Of a DNA stretch of 64,000 nt, positions 11,789 through 23,244 are shown piece after piece. Position numbers and translations under genes: made by a program. Position 1 is the stretch's first letter. The number at the start of each line of letters is the position of its first letter. The notes beneath the pieces were generated by a model. The model worked only from the letters and a program-made list of their open reading frames with translations, did no database searches and was not told the origin of the DNA. Source of the stretch: Myotis daubentonii. Its lineage: Eukaryota; Chordata; Mammalia; Chiroptera; Vespertilionidae. The stretch is taken from contig NC_081841.1 of assembly GCF_963259705.1 (NCBI RefSeq), forward strand, positions 121,411,827 through 121,475,826. Reading direction: 5' to 3'.

Positions 11789-13229
11789 TAAAATCTTTTC
11801 TTGGCTCTAGCTAACCAAAGTTTTATCCTCTTAACCTTTAATACTTTCTATATTTTACATTACTCATTTGTATCACTCAATAAATCAATGGCTGAGTTAG
11901 GATAGAGTAAATTATATCACTAAACTAAATTTTATCTTTAGAAACTTAGTCTGGTATCTAAAAGGCAATAGGAGATTACTAATTTGGGGCTTGATCTTCA
12001 GGAGACAAAAACTAAAACATAGGTCGAAAAAAAAAAGGATTTATTTGTGCTTATGGATTTTTTACAAGAGTTCTATACTTAAAATGCCTAAAGTAGATAG
12101 CTTAATTATGTTTATTAATGCATTATAAAGATACCAAACATGGAAAGAGAAAACAAAATTGTGTTCATTGTATCTATTATGATAGAAATAGCTTAGAATT
12201 ATGGTTTCACATTTGAAAGTCTTTGTTGTTGTTTGTCAGTCAGAGTCAATACATGTTATAATCAGAGGGGTTTATATTCCTACACAAATAAAAAGGAATA
12301 TAGTATGTTTCAAATCACAAGCTAAATTGGAAGAAACATGTAGATAGTATGAGCATTAGAAAAATTTTGAAGCAGATAATGTTCTAAAGACAGAGTAAAA
12401 GAAATAATTGTCTGAAAAGAAGAAAATAATATTTTGAAGGAATAACAGTATATTTTGTTAATTAAAAGCTAAATATGAATTATTATAGCATAATTTGGAG
12501 AAGTTAAGATGGTAACTATGATTTTTATATTTTATCCTTCTATCTGTTCATACCTCCTCATCATTTATTAGGCGTTTATGTGAGAGTATAGTGCAAAGTG
12601 GCTGGTTCATTGCCAACTCCAGCCCCCTTTTGCCTGGCTTCCTGAACTTTTGATGAAGGTTAAAACTACATTTCCCAGACTCATTTGCAGCTAGAATTCT
12701 ACACATGAGGAATGCTTCCTCAAGCATATATAATCTGCATGCTGTGGCTCAGCATATGACTTACAAGCTCTGTGCAATATGATAGCACTACATCAGTTGT
12801 GCAGAGTATCACCAAAGTGCAACTTGGAAGGAGAAAGTAAGTAAGAGTGGTTGGTATAAGTATGTAGAGATAGAATCTTCTGGCAATTGTGATGGTATAA
12901 GTTTGATTGTTCTGAGAAACTTTGATAAAGGAACTGACCATAGCATTGCCCTGGAGCAGTGGGAGTGAGACTTGAGCTAGAACAGTTCCTTACAGGGACT
13001 GAGTGTTCTACTAACTGAGAGTTGTTGGTTAAGTAACATCTAAACTACACAACCTGCCTCTCCTAGATATTTTGTTTGCTGCCTTACACCTTGGAATAAT
13101 TCTTATCTTTTTTGCATAAACTAACTAAATTGGATTATATTTACAGAAACTATTAAATCTGACAGACAATATCTGTGATAGGTATGATAAATAGAAAAAT
13201 AGATTAATGCCCAACTCTTTGTTTTTGCT
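11789..13229. other. Unassigned AT-rich DNA
   Basis: No ORF of note and no recent repeat. The block near 12650-12700, 'AAACTACATTTCCCAGACTC', resembles a motif common in ancient mammalian repeats, but I could not assign a family. Confidence 0.35.
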
Positions 13230-14235
13230 CACTAATATTCATCCTGAAGGGCTTTGATGTCTTGTGGAAGGAGCAACAATAGGCATGTGAATAAACAATA
13301 ACAGTACATTTTAATAGGCGTTGTTATAAACTTGTAATAGAGTGAAATAGGAGCACAGAAAAGGAACAAAGGCCTAAGAGAATAATTGGTAAAAAGGGTC
13401 ATTGGACTGAAGAGTTTCATTGAAAAGGTATCAAATACATTGGATCCTTAAAAGTAAATAGAAATATCTCAGGTAAAAAAAAATGGGAATAATATTTCAA
13501 GAAGGAACAGAGTGTTCAAAGTTATAGTGTGAAGAAACAGCATTTTACATTTAGCAAAATGTAAAGATTTTGCTATGTAAGTGAGGTACAGAATTGATGT
13601 CAGGGAAATGAACCTAGGACAAAGGTAGGTATTTGTATGCCAGAGTAAAGAGTTTGGCTTTGAAGATTTTGAGCAAGGGAATAACATATTTCAGGAAGAT
13701 TATTTGTGCAGCCATGTGTAGAATAGATAGGAGGGACATTATTGGAGGCATGATGCAGGAAAGATTTAAGAGGCTACTGCCATAATCTAAGGGAGAAATA
13801 GCAAAACTGTGGCACAACAAATGGAGAAGAACATGTGGATCAAAGAGATATTATAGTTGCTGACCCATGGCAGGAACCCCATAAAGATTAGCTAAATGGG
13901 ACACAATGGGGGAAAGTTGAGCATAGCTGAGAAACTGTTGGTTTGGATGAATAGGAGGCAAGGGAGACTGCTTTTCAGGAAATACAAAGAGAGTGTGTCA
14001 GTTGTGCTATTTGTCTCTATCTTTACTTAAAAGCAGAAAAAATGGGATAATCTACATTTCTAATATATTTATTCACTTTTGTCCATCCATTCATCCATTA
14101 TTTCAATAAGTGTTTATTGGGTACTGTTGATGTGGTACACACTGGACTAGGAATTGTGAATTCATGGTGAATTAGCCAGTCTAAGTGGGATAGCAGACAT
14201 AAAATAAATAATGATAAACTAATTAATTATAATGA
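13230..14235 (+). mobile_element. L2-like ancient LINE remnants
   Basis: The phrase order at 13480-13920 ('TTCAAGAAGGAACAGAGTG', then 'GAGTTTGGCTTTGAAGATT', 'GAGGCTACTGCCATAATCT') and at 14085-14200 ('CCATTATTTCAATAAGTG' then 'ACACTGGACTAGGAATTG') matches the layout I remember for mammalian L2. It is heavily diverged, and the boundaries and family need a profile search. Confidence 0.4.
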
Positions 14236-14238
14236 GTA

Positions 14239-14711
14239 CTAAAGGCCCAGTGCACAAAAATTTGTGCACTCGGGGGGGCGGAGGGGGCGGTCCCTCAGCC
14301 CCGCCTATGCCCTCTCGCAGTCTGGGACCCCTTGGGGGATGTACACCTGCTGGCTTAGGCTTGCTCTCTGGGGAATCAGGCCTAAGCTCGCAGTCAGACA
14401 TCTCTCTCTGAGCCTGGAAGCCCTCGGGGGATGTCCACTTGCCAGTGGGGAGCAGGCCTAAGCTGCAGTCGAACATCCTTAGCGCTGCGGAGGAGGCAGT
14501 AGAGGCTCCCACCACCATTGCTGTGCTGGCAGCCATCAGCCTGGCTTGTGGCTGAGCAGAGCTCCCCCTGTGGGAGCACACTGACCACCAGAGGGCAGCT
14601 CCTGCATTGAGCATCTGCCCCCTGGTGGTCAGTGTGTGTCATAGTGACCAGCCATTCCCAGTCGTTCTGCTGTTAGGGTCAATTTGCATATTACCCTTTT
14701 ATTATATAGGA
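14239..14711 (-). mobile_element. HeliBat-type Helitron 4
   Basis: The minus strand starts TCCTATATAATAAAAGGG at 14711 and ends with the hairpin GTGCACAAATTTTTGTGCAC and GGGCCTTTAG, so the terminal CTAG has become TTAG. It carries an octamer motif at 14682-14689 and the paired 'CCACCAGGGGGCAGATGC' / 'GAGCTGCCCTCTGGTGG' inverted blocks of HeliBat. It abuts Helitron 5. The 131-codon minus-strand ORF is a shadow. Confidence 0.9.
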
Positions 14712-15367
14712 TAGAGGCACAGGTGGGGGCCGGCTGGTATGCCTTGAAGGGTGTCCTGGATCAGGGTGGCGGTCCCCACTGGAGTGCCTGGCCATCCTGG
14801 GTGAGGTGCTGATGGGTGTTTGCAGGCTGGTCACACCCACTTCAGGGTGGGGGTCCCCACTGGGGTGCCTGGCCAGCCTGGGTGAGAGGCTGAGGGCCTT
14901 TTTCAGGCTGGCCACAGCCCTTTCAGGGTGGGGGGGTCCCGCTAGGGTGCCTTGCCATCCTGTGTGAGGGTCTGAGGGCCGTTTTCAGGCTGGCCACGCC
15001 CACAAGCTGGAAGTAGGTATCTGGGATTTATTTAACTTCTATAATTGAAATTTTGTATTCTTGGTCCGGCTTGTAGCCTGAGTTTCCCCTGGCAACCCAG
15101 GCTCCCAGCGCTTCCTTGAGCAGAGGCCAGGCTGGCTGGAAGCAGGTATCTGGGATTTATTTATCTTCTATAATTGAAACTTTGTAGCCTTGAGCGGAGC
15201 TCAGGGCTGGCAGGGCAGGCGGGAAGGTTGGCTTCCTTCATCACCAGGGCAACCCGAGCTTCCTGCTCGCTCCAGCTCTGTGGCCGCCACCATCTTTGTG
15301 ACCGAGTGAGGGAATGACGGAGTGAGGGAGTTACAGTTAATTTGCATATTACTCTTTTATTAGATAG
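14712..15367 (-). mobile_element. HeliBat-type Helitron 5 with internal tandem repeats
   Basis: The minus-strand 5' end reads TATCTAATAAAAGAGTAATA near 15367, followed by the octamer block at 15340-15347. The 3' end (14712, 'TAGAGGCACAGGTG' on the plus strand) is degenerate and lies directly against Helitron 4. Inside are three tandem units of about 80 bp at 14758-15001 and two copies of a 50-bp block ending 'CTATAATTGAAA' at 15008 and 15137. No helicase ORF. Confidence 0.75.
14758..15001. repeat. Three tandem units of about 80 bp inside Helitron 5
   Basis: Units start at about 14758, 14840 and 14922. Each runs from 'CAGGGTGG.GGTCCC' through 'GCCTGGCCA.CCTG' to 'CAGGCTGG.CACGCC'. The units differ by point changes and a few short length changes. 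Confidence 0.75.
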
Positions 15368-15599
15368 GCTTGCACTCTTAAGGACAAGCCCAGGTGTTAT
15401 ATGATAGGGAAGATTTAGGGATATGTGAGCCAAAGGGGGAGATGCTGTGGAATACTAAGCACTATCGGTGTGGTGAGACTAAAACTTGTTTTTCCAAAGA
15501 TGATTGTATTTTTAAAAATTGATCACATTAGCAGGATGTCATAAAGGCTGTTGTTCTTATATCATTAGGAAATTAGAACAGGGTCTGGCCTATAGAGGG
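15368..15599. other. Unassigned spacer before the L1
   Basis: AT-rich sequence with no feature recognised. The 5' boundary of the downstream L1 lies somewhere in or just after this stretch. Confidence 0.3.
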
Positions 15600-15949
15600 A
15601 TTTTCAATCCCAGCAACAACATAGAGAGGGTAACTATTAAGGAACCAGCTCTGGATAATTGACCTCTCCAAATCATTTTTAAATGCCATAGAGAAGCCGT
15701 ATAGCCTCAGAGGCCAACCCCAGAACACTGCCACCCAGAGTCTGAGCCACAAACTGACTCTTTGCTAAACACAAAATAAGGCAGTCTGGGAAACAAATAC
15801 GACCTGCTTTAAAATAAGGACTGTGGTTTACAACACAGAAGAACAGTGTATCGCTGGAAACTCAACACTCTCCTGAATACCTGGCAGGACTAAAGGCGAG
15901 CCAGACTGAAGAATAGAAGAACCGAAGGACCTTCACTACTGCAAATTTT

Positions 15950-16440
15950 TTTTTCTTTTTTCACCTTTTAACTAAGAAACCAATTTTTTTTCTTTCTTTT
16001 TTTTTCTTCTTTTTCCATCACCTGATTTTACCCTTTTAATTACTACCTTCTTATTTTTAACCAGTATTATTACTGCTACCATTTTACCATTTTTTAAAGT
16101 GCCATCTTATTTTTTCTTTATTTTATTTTGGGAATAGTTTCCTCCATTCTATTTTAATTGTTATATTATTAGTTGTTTCTAGTTTGCATCCATCTCCAGG
16201 GAGCTGTTGCTGGAATTTGTTGCGGTTCTATAGGAGTTTTCTCCTCATATTAATAATCTCTTCCCCTCTTCCACTTCATTCTCTCTTTTTGCTCTTTTTT
16301 TTTCTTTTCTTTTTCTTTTCTCTCTTTTATTTTCCACCCTCCTTTTTCCCAATTTCATTTTTGCACTCCTTTTTCTGGTCCCTACTTTTCTTTTCTTTTA
16401 TCTCTTATATCTTTTTCTCTTCCTTCTTCCTTATCCCCTA
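15950..16440 (+). repeat. Polypyrimidine tract of the L1 5'UTR
   Basis: Nearly continuous T/C runs on the plus strand. The mirrored purine-rich tract at 39780-40060 occupies the same place in the old minus-strand L1, which supports its being part of this L1 lineage's 5'UTR. The 85-codon ORF here (Phe/Leu/Ser-rich) is an artefact of composition. Confidence 0.7.
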
Positions 16441-16794
16441 ATTCTCTTAATTCGGGTGGTAACCTTTATTTGGGGTTATTAATATCGTGAATATATTTGT
16501 GTATAGTGCCTGGTACATGGTGCCTTCTTGTGTTGTATTTTGTGCCTTTAAATCAACACAGCAGATCCAAGAAACAACAGCCTCCGGAGCACCACACCCT
16601 CTCCTGAGGAACAGCAGCTGTACGTGAAGCCTCCCCCCACAGCCAGAAGAGCCACCACAGTTGTGAACAGCACCCACCAGAGGAGCTGCTGCCAACTGAG
16701 GAGCAGCTGCTACCGCAACCGCCCGAAGAACAACCACAGACCAAGGAGTCACTGCCACCCAGGGAGCAGCCACTGAACGACTCAACGTCTAGAT

Positions 16795-17787
16795 ATGTCA
16801 GTGAGATCAAACATGGGTAGACAAAGAAACCCCCAAAGGAAAGAGAAGGAGGACTCTCCAGAAAAGCAGCTAAGTAATACAGAGGCATGCAACATGACAG
16901 AAAAAGAATTCAGAATAAGGGTCCTAGAGGGCATAAACCGGATGGAGGAAAAAATCAACAACTTCTACAAGAAGCAAGAAGAAACAGATGAAAAAGTCAA
17001 CTACCTATGGAAGAAGGAAGAAGAAACAGATGAAAAAATCAATAACATATGGAAGAAGCTAGAATAAACAGATGAAAAAATCAACAACTTAAGTAAGACC
17101 CAAGAAGAAATGAAGAGTGATATAGCTGCAATAAAAAACACCATTGAAAGTATCAACAGTAGACTAGGAGAAGCGGAGGACCGAATTAGTGAATTAGAAG
17201 ACAAGGAAGCAAAACACACCCAAACTGTACTGCAATTGGAGAAAAAAATTGAAAGACAGGAGGAGAGCCTAAGGGAGCTTTGGGACAACATGAAACGAAA
17301 CAACATACGAATAATAGGGGTGCCAGAACAACAGAAAGATGAACAAGGATTAGAAAACCTATTCGAAGAAATAATATCAGAAAACTTCCCTGAAGTGGGG
17401 AAGAAAAAAGTCACACAAGCCCAGAGAGTCCCAAACAAGGTGAACCCGAAAAGACCCACACCAAGACACATCATAATTACCATGGCAAATGTTCAGGACA
17501 AAGAGAGAATCTTACAGGCTGCAAGAGAGAGATGGAAAGTTACATACAAGGGATCTCCCATTAGATTATCAAATGATTTCTCAACAGAAACACATCAGGC
17601 CAGAAAAGAATGGACGGAAATTTACAAAGTGATGCAAAGCAAAGGACTGAATCCAAGAATACTTTATCCAGCAAGGCTATCATTCAAACTTGAAGGGGAA
17701 ATAAGAAGCTTCACAGACAAAAAAAGGCTAAGGGAGTTTATCACCACCAAGCCAGCAATGCAAGGAATGCTAAAGGGACTGGTATAA
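16795..17787 (+). pseudogene. L1 ORF1: L1 ORF1 (ORF1p RNA-binding chaperone), one in-frame stop
   Basis: ORF1p is the trimeric RNA-binding protein of the L1 ribonucleoprotein. One frame runs from ATG 16795; an internal ATG at 16813 (MGRQRN) fits the usual L1 start better. A single TAA at 17065-17067 breaks it. Order: basic N-terminus, coiled coil made partly of tandem 14-residue units (16957-17095), further heptads to about residue 170, then an RRM with 'RIIGVPE' and a C-terminal domain with 'PIRLSNDFS' and 'FITTKPA'. The matching codon in the two preceding units is GAA, so the stop is a G-to-T change. The second segment (from 17110) is 225 codons. Confidence 0.9.
16957..17095 (+). repeat. 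42-bp tandem units coding two heptads each in ORF1
   Basis: Three in-frame 42-bp units (16957-16998, 16999-17040, 17041-17082) and the start of a fourth. Each encodes a 14-residue block ending 'ETDEK' plus a hydrophobic residue (Val or Ile), i.e. exactly two heptads, so the coiled-coil register is kept. The premature TAA lies in unit 3. Confidence 0.85.
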
Positions 17788-17836
17788 AAAGAAGAAATAA
17801 AAATCTCAGAAAGAAAACAGCCACACAAAAAAAGAA

Positions 17837-20800
17837 ATGGCTACAAACAAATACCTTTCAATAATAACTTTAAACGTAAATGGACTAAATGCTACAACCA
17901 AAAGACATCGAGTGGCTGAATGGATAAAAAAACATGACCCATACATCTGCTGTCTACAAGAAACCCACCTCATTAGAAGGGACTCACACAGACTGAAAGT
18001 GAAAGGATGGAAAAATATCTTTCAGGCAAATGGAAAGGAAAAGAAAGCTAGGGTAGCAATACCTATATCGGACAAAATAGACCTCAAAGTGAAGGCCATA
18101 ACAAGAGATAAGGAAGGCCACTTGATAATACTAAAGGGATCAATACAACAAGAAGATATAACCCTGGTAAACATATATGCACCCAATGTAGGAGCACCCA
18201 AATTCATAAAAAAACTCCTGGAAGATATCAAAGGAGAGATCGACAACAATACAATCATAGTAGGGGACTTTAATACACCACTGACAGCACTGGATAAGTC
18301 CTCTAGACAAACAATCAGCAAAGATACAGCAATCCTAAATGACTCACTAGATCAGATGAACTTAATCGACATCTTCAGAACACTTCACCCCAAAACCAGG
18401 GAATATACATACTACTCATGTGCTCATAAGACATATTAAAAAATAGACCATATATTGGGTCACAAGCAAAGTATACCCAAATTCAAGAAGATTGAAATCA
18501 TAAAAAGCATCTACGCAGACCACAATGGCATAATATTAGAAATAAACTACAATAAAAACAACCCAAAATACTCAAACACCTGGAAGCTAAATAGCATGCT
18601 ATTAAATATTGAATGGGATACCAATGAGATCAAAGAAGAAATAAAAAACATCCTGGAAACTAATGACAATGAAAACACAACAATCCAATACCTATGGGAC
18701 ACAATGAAAGCAGTCCTGTGAAGGAAGTTTATAGCTCTACAGGCCTATCTCAAAAAACAAGAAAAAATGGTAGTAAATCAAATAACTCTACAACTCAAAG
18801 AATTAGAAAGAGAGCAACAAGAAAACCCCAGAGTGAGCAGAAGGAAGGAGATAATAAAGATTAGAGCAGAAATAAATGACATAGAGACCAAAAAAACAAT
18901 ACAGAAAATCAATGAAACCAAGAGCTGGTTCTTTGAAAGGATAAACAAGATTGACAAACCTCTAGCCAGACTCACCAAGAAACAAAGAGAGAGGACCCAA
19001 ATAAACAAAATCAGAAACGATAGAGGCGAAATAACAACAGACCCCACAGAAATACAAACGATTGTTAAAAAATACTATGGACAGCTCTACTCCAACAAAC
19101 TAGACAACATGGAGGAAATGGACAAATTCCTAGAAAAATACAACATTCCAAAACTCAATCAGGAAGAATCTAAAAATCTCAACAGGCCAATAACTATGGA
19201 AGAAATTGAAGCAGTCATCGAAAAGCTGCCATCAAACAAAAGCCCAGGACCAGATGGCTTCACAGGGGAGTTTTACCAAACATTCAAGGAAGAACTAAAA
19301 CCTATCCTCCTCAGACTACTACAAAAAATTCAAGAGGAAGGAACACTTCCAAGCTCATTCTATGAAGCCAGCATCACCCTAATACCAAAACCAGGTAAAG
19401 ACAACACAATGAAAGAGAATTGCAGGCCAATATACCTCATGAACATAGATGCCAAAATCCTCAACAAAATCTTAGCAAATCGGATCCAGCAGTACATCAG
19501 AAAGATCATACACCATGACCAAGTAGGATTTATCCCAGGGATGCAAGGATGGTACAATATCCGCAAATCAATAAACGTGATACATCACATAAACAAAGTG
19601 AAAGAAAAAAACCACATGGTCATATCAATTGATGCAGAAAAAGCATTTGACAAAATTCAACACCCATTTTTGATAAAAACTCTCAGTAAGGCGGGAGTAG
19701 AAGGATCATACCTCAACATAATAAAAGCCATATATGACAGGCCCACAGCCAACATCATACTCAATGGACAAAAACTAACACCATTTCCCCTAAGAACAGG
19801 AACAAGGCAGGGATGCCCCCTCTCACCACTCCTGTTCAACATATTACTGGAAGTGTTAGCCATTGCAATTCGGCAAGAAAAAGAAATAAAAGGCATCCAA
19901 ATTGGAAAAGAGGAAGTAAAACTGTCCTTATTTGCAGAGGACATGATATTATACATACAAAACCCTAGAGACTCCATCAAAAAGCTACTAGACTTCATAC
20001 ATGAATTTGGCAATGTAGCAGGATACAAAATTAACGCCAAGAAATCTATGGAATTTATATACACCAATAGTGAGCTTTCAGAAAGAGAGATTATAAAAAC
20101 AATCCCGTTTACCATCGCACCAAAAAAACTAAGCTACCTAGGAATAAACTTAACTAAAGAGGTAAAAGACCTCTACTCAGAAAACTACAGGACGTTGAAA
20201 AAAGATATAGAGGAAGACATAAAGAGATGGAAGAACATACCATGTTCATGGATTGGTAGAATCAACATCATTAAAATGTCCATACTACCCAAAGCAATCT
20301 ATAAATTCAACGCACTTCCCATTAAAATACCAACGGCATACTTCATAGATCTAGAACGAACTCTCCAAAAATTCATCTGGAATAAAAAAAGACCCCGAAT
20401 AGCTGCAGCAATCCTGAAAAAGAACAAAGTAGGTGGGATCTCAATACCAGATATCAAGATGCATTACAAAGCCACTGTTCTCAAAACTGCCTGGTACTGG
20501 CACAAGAATAGGCATACAGATCAATGGAATAGAATAGAGAGCCCAGAAATCGGCCGCAACCAATATGCTCAATTAATATTTGACAAAGGAGGCAAGAACA
20601 TACAATGGAGCCAAGATAGTCTCTTCAATAAATGGTGTTGGGAAAATTGGACAGATATATGCAAGAAAATGAAACTAGACCACCAACTTACACCATACAC
20701 AAAAATAAACTCAAAATGGATAAAGGACTTAAATGTACGACGAGAAACCATAAAAATTCTAGAAGAATCCAAAGGCAACAAAATCTCAGACATATGCCGA

Positions 20801-21655
20801 AGCAATTTCTTCACTGATACAGCTCCTAGGGCACTTGAAACTAAAGAGAAAATGAACAAATGGGACTACATCAAAATAAAAAGCTTCTGCACAGCAGAAG
20901 AAACCATCAACAAAACAACGAGAAAACCCACTGTGTGGGAAAACATATTTGCCAATGTCATATCTGATAAGGGCCTAATCTCCAAAATTTATAGGGAACT
21001 CATACAACTTAACAAAAGGAAGATAAACAATCCAATCAAAAAATGAGCAAAGGACCTAAATAGACACCTTTCAAAAGAGGACATTCAGAAAGCCAAGAGA
21101 CATATGAAAACATGCTCAAAGTCACTAATCATCCAAGAGATGCAAATCAAAACAACAATGAGGTACCATCTCACACCTGTCAGACTGGCTATCATCAACA
21201 AATCAACAAACGACAAGTGCTAGAGAGGATGTGGAGAAAAAGGAACACTTGCGCACTGCTGGTGGGAATGCAGACTGGTACAGCCACTATGGAAGACAGT
21301 ATGGAATTTCCTCAAAAAACTGAAAATGGAACTTCCATTTGACCCTGTGATCCCACTTCTAGGAATATATCCCAAGAAACCAGAAACACCAATCAGAAAG
21401 GATATATGCACCCCTATGTTCATAGCAGCACAATTCACCATAGCTAGGATCTGGAAACAGCCTAAGTGCCCATCAGTAGATGAATGGATTATAAAACGGT
21501 GGTACATCTACACGATGGAATACTATGCTGCTGTCAAAAAGAAGGAACTCTTACCATTTGCAACGGCATGGATGGAACTGGAGAGCATTATGCTAAGTGA
21601 AATAAGCCAGTCAATGAAGGAAAAATACCACATGATCTCACTCATTCATGGATAA
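17837..21655 (+). pseudogene. L1 ORF2: L1 ORF2 (endonuclease-reverse transcriptase), four in-frame stops
   Basis: ORF2p nicks DNA and reverse-transcribes L1 RNA. One frame spans 1272 codons, close to the family's usual 1275, broken at TAA 18437, TGA 18719, TGA 21044 and TAG 21221. The last two replace tryptophan codons expected in 'PIKKW' and 'CWRGCG'. The endonuclease keeps 'LNVNGLN', 'CCLQETH', 'VGDFN' and the late Asp/His of 'KIDHI' and 'ADHNG', although the first stop falls just before 'KIDHI'. The reverse transcriptase has '[10 protein letters not shown]', but its active-site box reads FAED (19931-19942) instead of FADD. The C-terminal Cys-rich region is recognisable. The longest open piece is 18767-21046 (759 codons). 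Inactive as it stands. Confidence 0.93.
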
Positions 21656-21957
21656 TAGAGACCATTATAAACTTTTGAACAATAATAGATACAGAGGCAG
21701 AGCTGCCTCAAACAGATTGTCAACCTGCAGCAGGAAGGCCGGGGAGGGTTGGGGGACAGCAGGTAGGGGGGTAAGAGATCAACCAAAGTACTTGTATGCA
21801 TGCATATAAGCATAACCAATGGACATAAGACACTGGGGGATAGGGGAGGCTAGGGGACTGTCTAGGGCGGGGGGGGGAAAATGGACACATATGTAATACC
21901 CTTCGTATTACTTTAAGCAATAAAAAAAATAAAAATAAAAATAAATAAATAAAAACT
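21656..21957 (+). other. L1 3'UTR with G-rich runs and A-rich tail
   Basis: After the ORF2 stop come purine-rich segments with G runs at about 21745-21770 and 21866-21876, then 'ATGTAATACCCTTCGTATTA' and a tail of A-rich AATAAA-like repeats. G-rich 3'UTR tracts are a known L1 trait. The same end in antisense recurs at 31171, 35561 and 36833. Confidence 0.75.
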
Positions 21958-22404
21958 GCGGGGTCACCTCAGGCAAAAAAAAAAATACTAGCTACAAGAA
22001 AAATAGAAATGAAATCTTTATTGTGGAAATTCTTATGCCCTTCTAAATATCTAATACTGTATTAGAAGAGAAATCAGATTTAGAGACAAATCTGCCCCTG
22101 GATAATTAAAATAAATGTTTATTGTAAAAAAAAAAGAAAAGAAAAGAAATTATACTGTACTGTCATTGTTGGAAATCTTTCTCTTTGCAGCGCAAATATA
22201 CCTACACATTCTCTTTTCTGCCACTATTAGGAGACTCTTGTGATTAATTATTAACTAGGAAATGTATTCTAAAACATCATACTTCGTGGTAACATATTAA
22301 TGAAGATGAATTTGAGGTCCTATTCACAATTCTTAAGAAACGGAAGCTGGACTCCACTGACAACCAATCCCGTTAATCACTTTTTATTAGCTTTACTATA
22401 TGAT

Positions 22405-22435
<31 letters not shown>

Positions 22436-22819
22436 TTTGTTTGTTTGTTTGTTTATTTATTTATTTATTTATTTATTTTTAGTGGGGATTCTTTTCTCCA
22501 TTTGAAAATAGATACTTTCTATAGACAAAGAAAAGGACTATTAGATTTACAGTGAAACCAATCATACTAATATACAGAGTAAGGCTGCATGGGTGACTAG
22601 AAAGAACACTTATTGGTTGGTAGACCAATAGGTGATATATTGGTCTTAGCTATCACTTTGTAAATTACATAGTTTGTCTCAAGTGAATCGAATTAGTTGA
22701 AGAAACCTGGAGTAAAGTACAAAGTTTAATTGGTTTAGAGCAGTGTTTTTCAAACAAAAATTGCAACTCATTACTGGTTTGTGAAATCAATTTAGTGGGT
22801 TGTGATCAGCATTTTTCTT
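21958..22819. other. Unassigned AT-rich DNA
   Basis: No gene or clear repeat beyond the TTTA microsatellite listed separately. A second A-run follows about 20 bp of non-A sequence at 21957-21976. Confidence 0.35.
22403..22478. repeat. (TTTA)n/(TTTG)n microsatellite
   Basis: TTTA units at 22403-22438, four TTTG units around 22439-22452, then TTTA units to 22478. Confidence 0.95.
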
Positions 22820-22995
22820 TGTTAATCCTCACCCTAGGATATTTTTTACCATTGATTTTTAGAGAAAATGAAAGAGACAGGATAGACACAGAGAGAGAAA
22901 CATCAATTTGAGAAAGATACATCGATTGGTTGCCTTTTCACACTCTCCAAATAGTGCTGGGGATTGAGCCTACAATTAAGGTACATGTCCTTGAC
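22820..22995 (-). mobile_element. Old antisense tRNA-derived bat SINE fragment
   Basis: The order 'TTAATCCTCACCCTAGGATA', 'CATTGATTTTTAGAGA', 'GAGAGAAACATCAATTTGAG', 'GGTTGCC' and 'GGGGATTGAGCCTACAA' matches an antisense older VES-like SINE, with the tRNA-like head lost after about 22995. Confidence 0.6.
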
Positions 22996-23244
22996 ATGAG
23001 TAAAATAATAGAATTCTTAGCTTTTTCTGACTGACTTATTTCACATAGCATAATGTTTCAAGGTCCATCCATGTTGTTGCAAGTGGCACTACTATTTCAT
23101 CCCTTCTTATGGTTGAGTAGTATTCCATTGCGAATACTAGTATGTTCCACAACTTCTTTATCTAGTCCTCTATTGCAGGACACTTTAGTAGTTTCCATGT
23201 CTTGGCCACTGGCTGCAATGAACATAGGAGTGCATATACTAGTA
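22996..23244 (-). mobile_element. Old L1, antisense, 3' portion (piece 1)
   Basis: The antisense L1 ORF2 end reads 'GACTTATTTCACATAGCATA', 'CCATCCATGTTGTTGCAAG' and 'TGAACATAGGAGTGCATA'. It continues at 25031 after two Helitrons. Confidence 0.75.

Larger units (their letters stand above)
15600..21957 (+). mobile_element. L1: Full-length L1 retrotransposon
   Basis: A complete L1 layout: a 5'UTR of about 1.2 kb with a long pyrimidine tract (about 15950-16440), ORF1 (16795-17787), a 49-bp spacer, ORF2 (17837-21655), a 3'UTR with purine/G-rich tracts, and an A-rich tail (about 21920-21957, AATAAA signals). Every coding segment stays in one frame per ORF; there are no frameshifts. Inactivation is by five in-frame stops and a changed reverse-transcriptase residue. 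The 5' start is approximate because I could not find a convincing TSD; sequence at 21955-22000 with a second A-run may be a 3' transduction or a second tail. Confidence 0.85.

Noticed and set aside
16184..16441. 85-codon Phe/Leu/Ser-rich ORF resembling a membrane peptide
   Set aside because: It is the pyrimidine tract of the L1 5'UTR.
17001..17483. 160-codon minus-strand ORF
   Set aside because: Antisense shadow of L1 ORF1; the hydrophobic look comes from the complement of Lys/Glu-rich codons.
18767..21046. 759-codon ORF as a host gene
   Set aside because: It is the middle of L1 ORF2 (RT motifs present), in frame with flanking ORF2 pieces separated only by stop codons.
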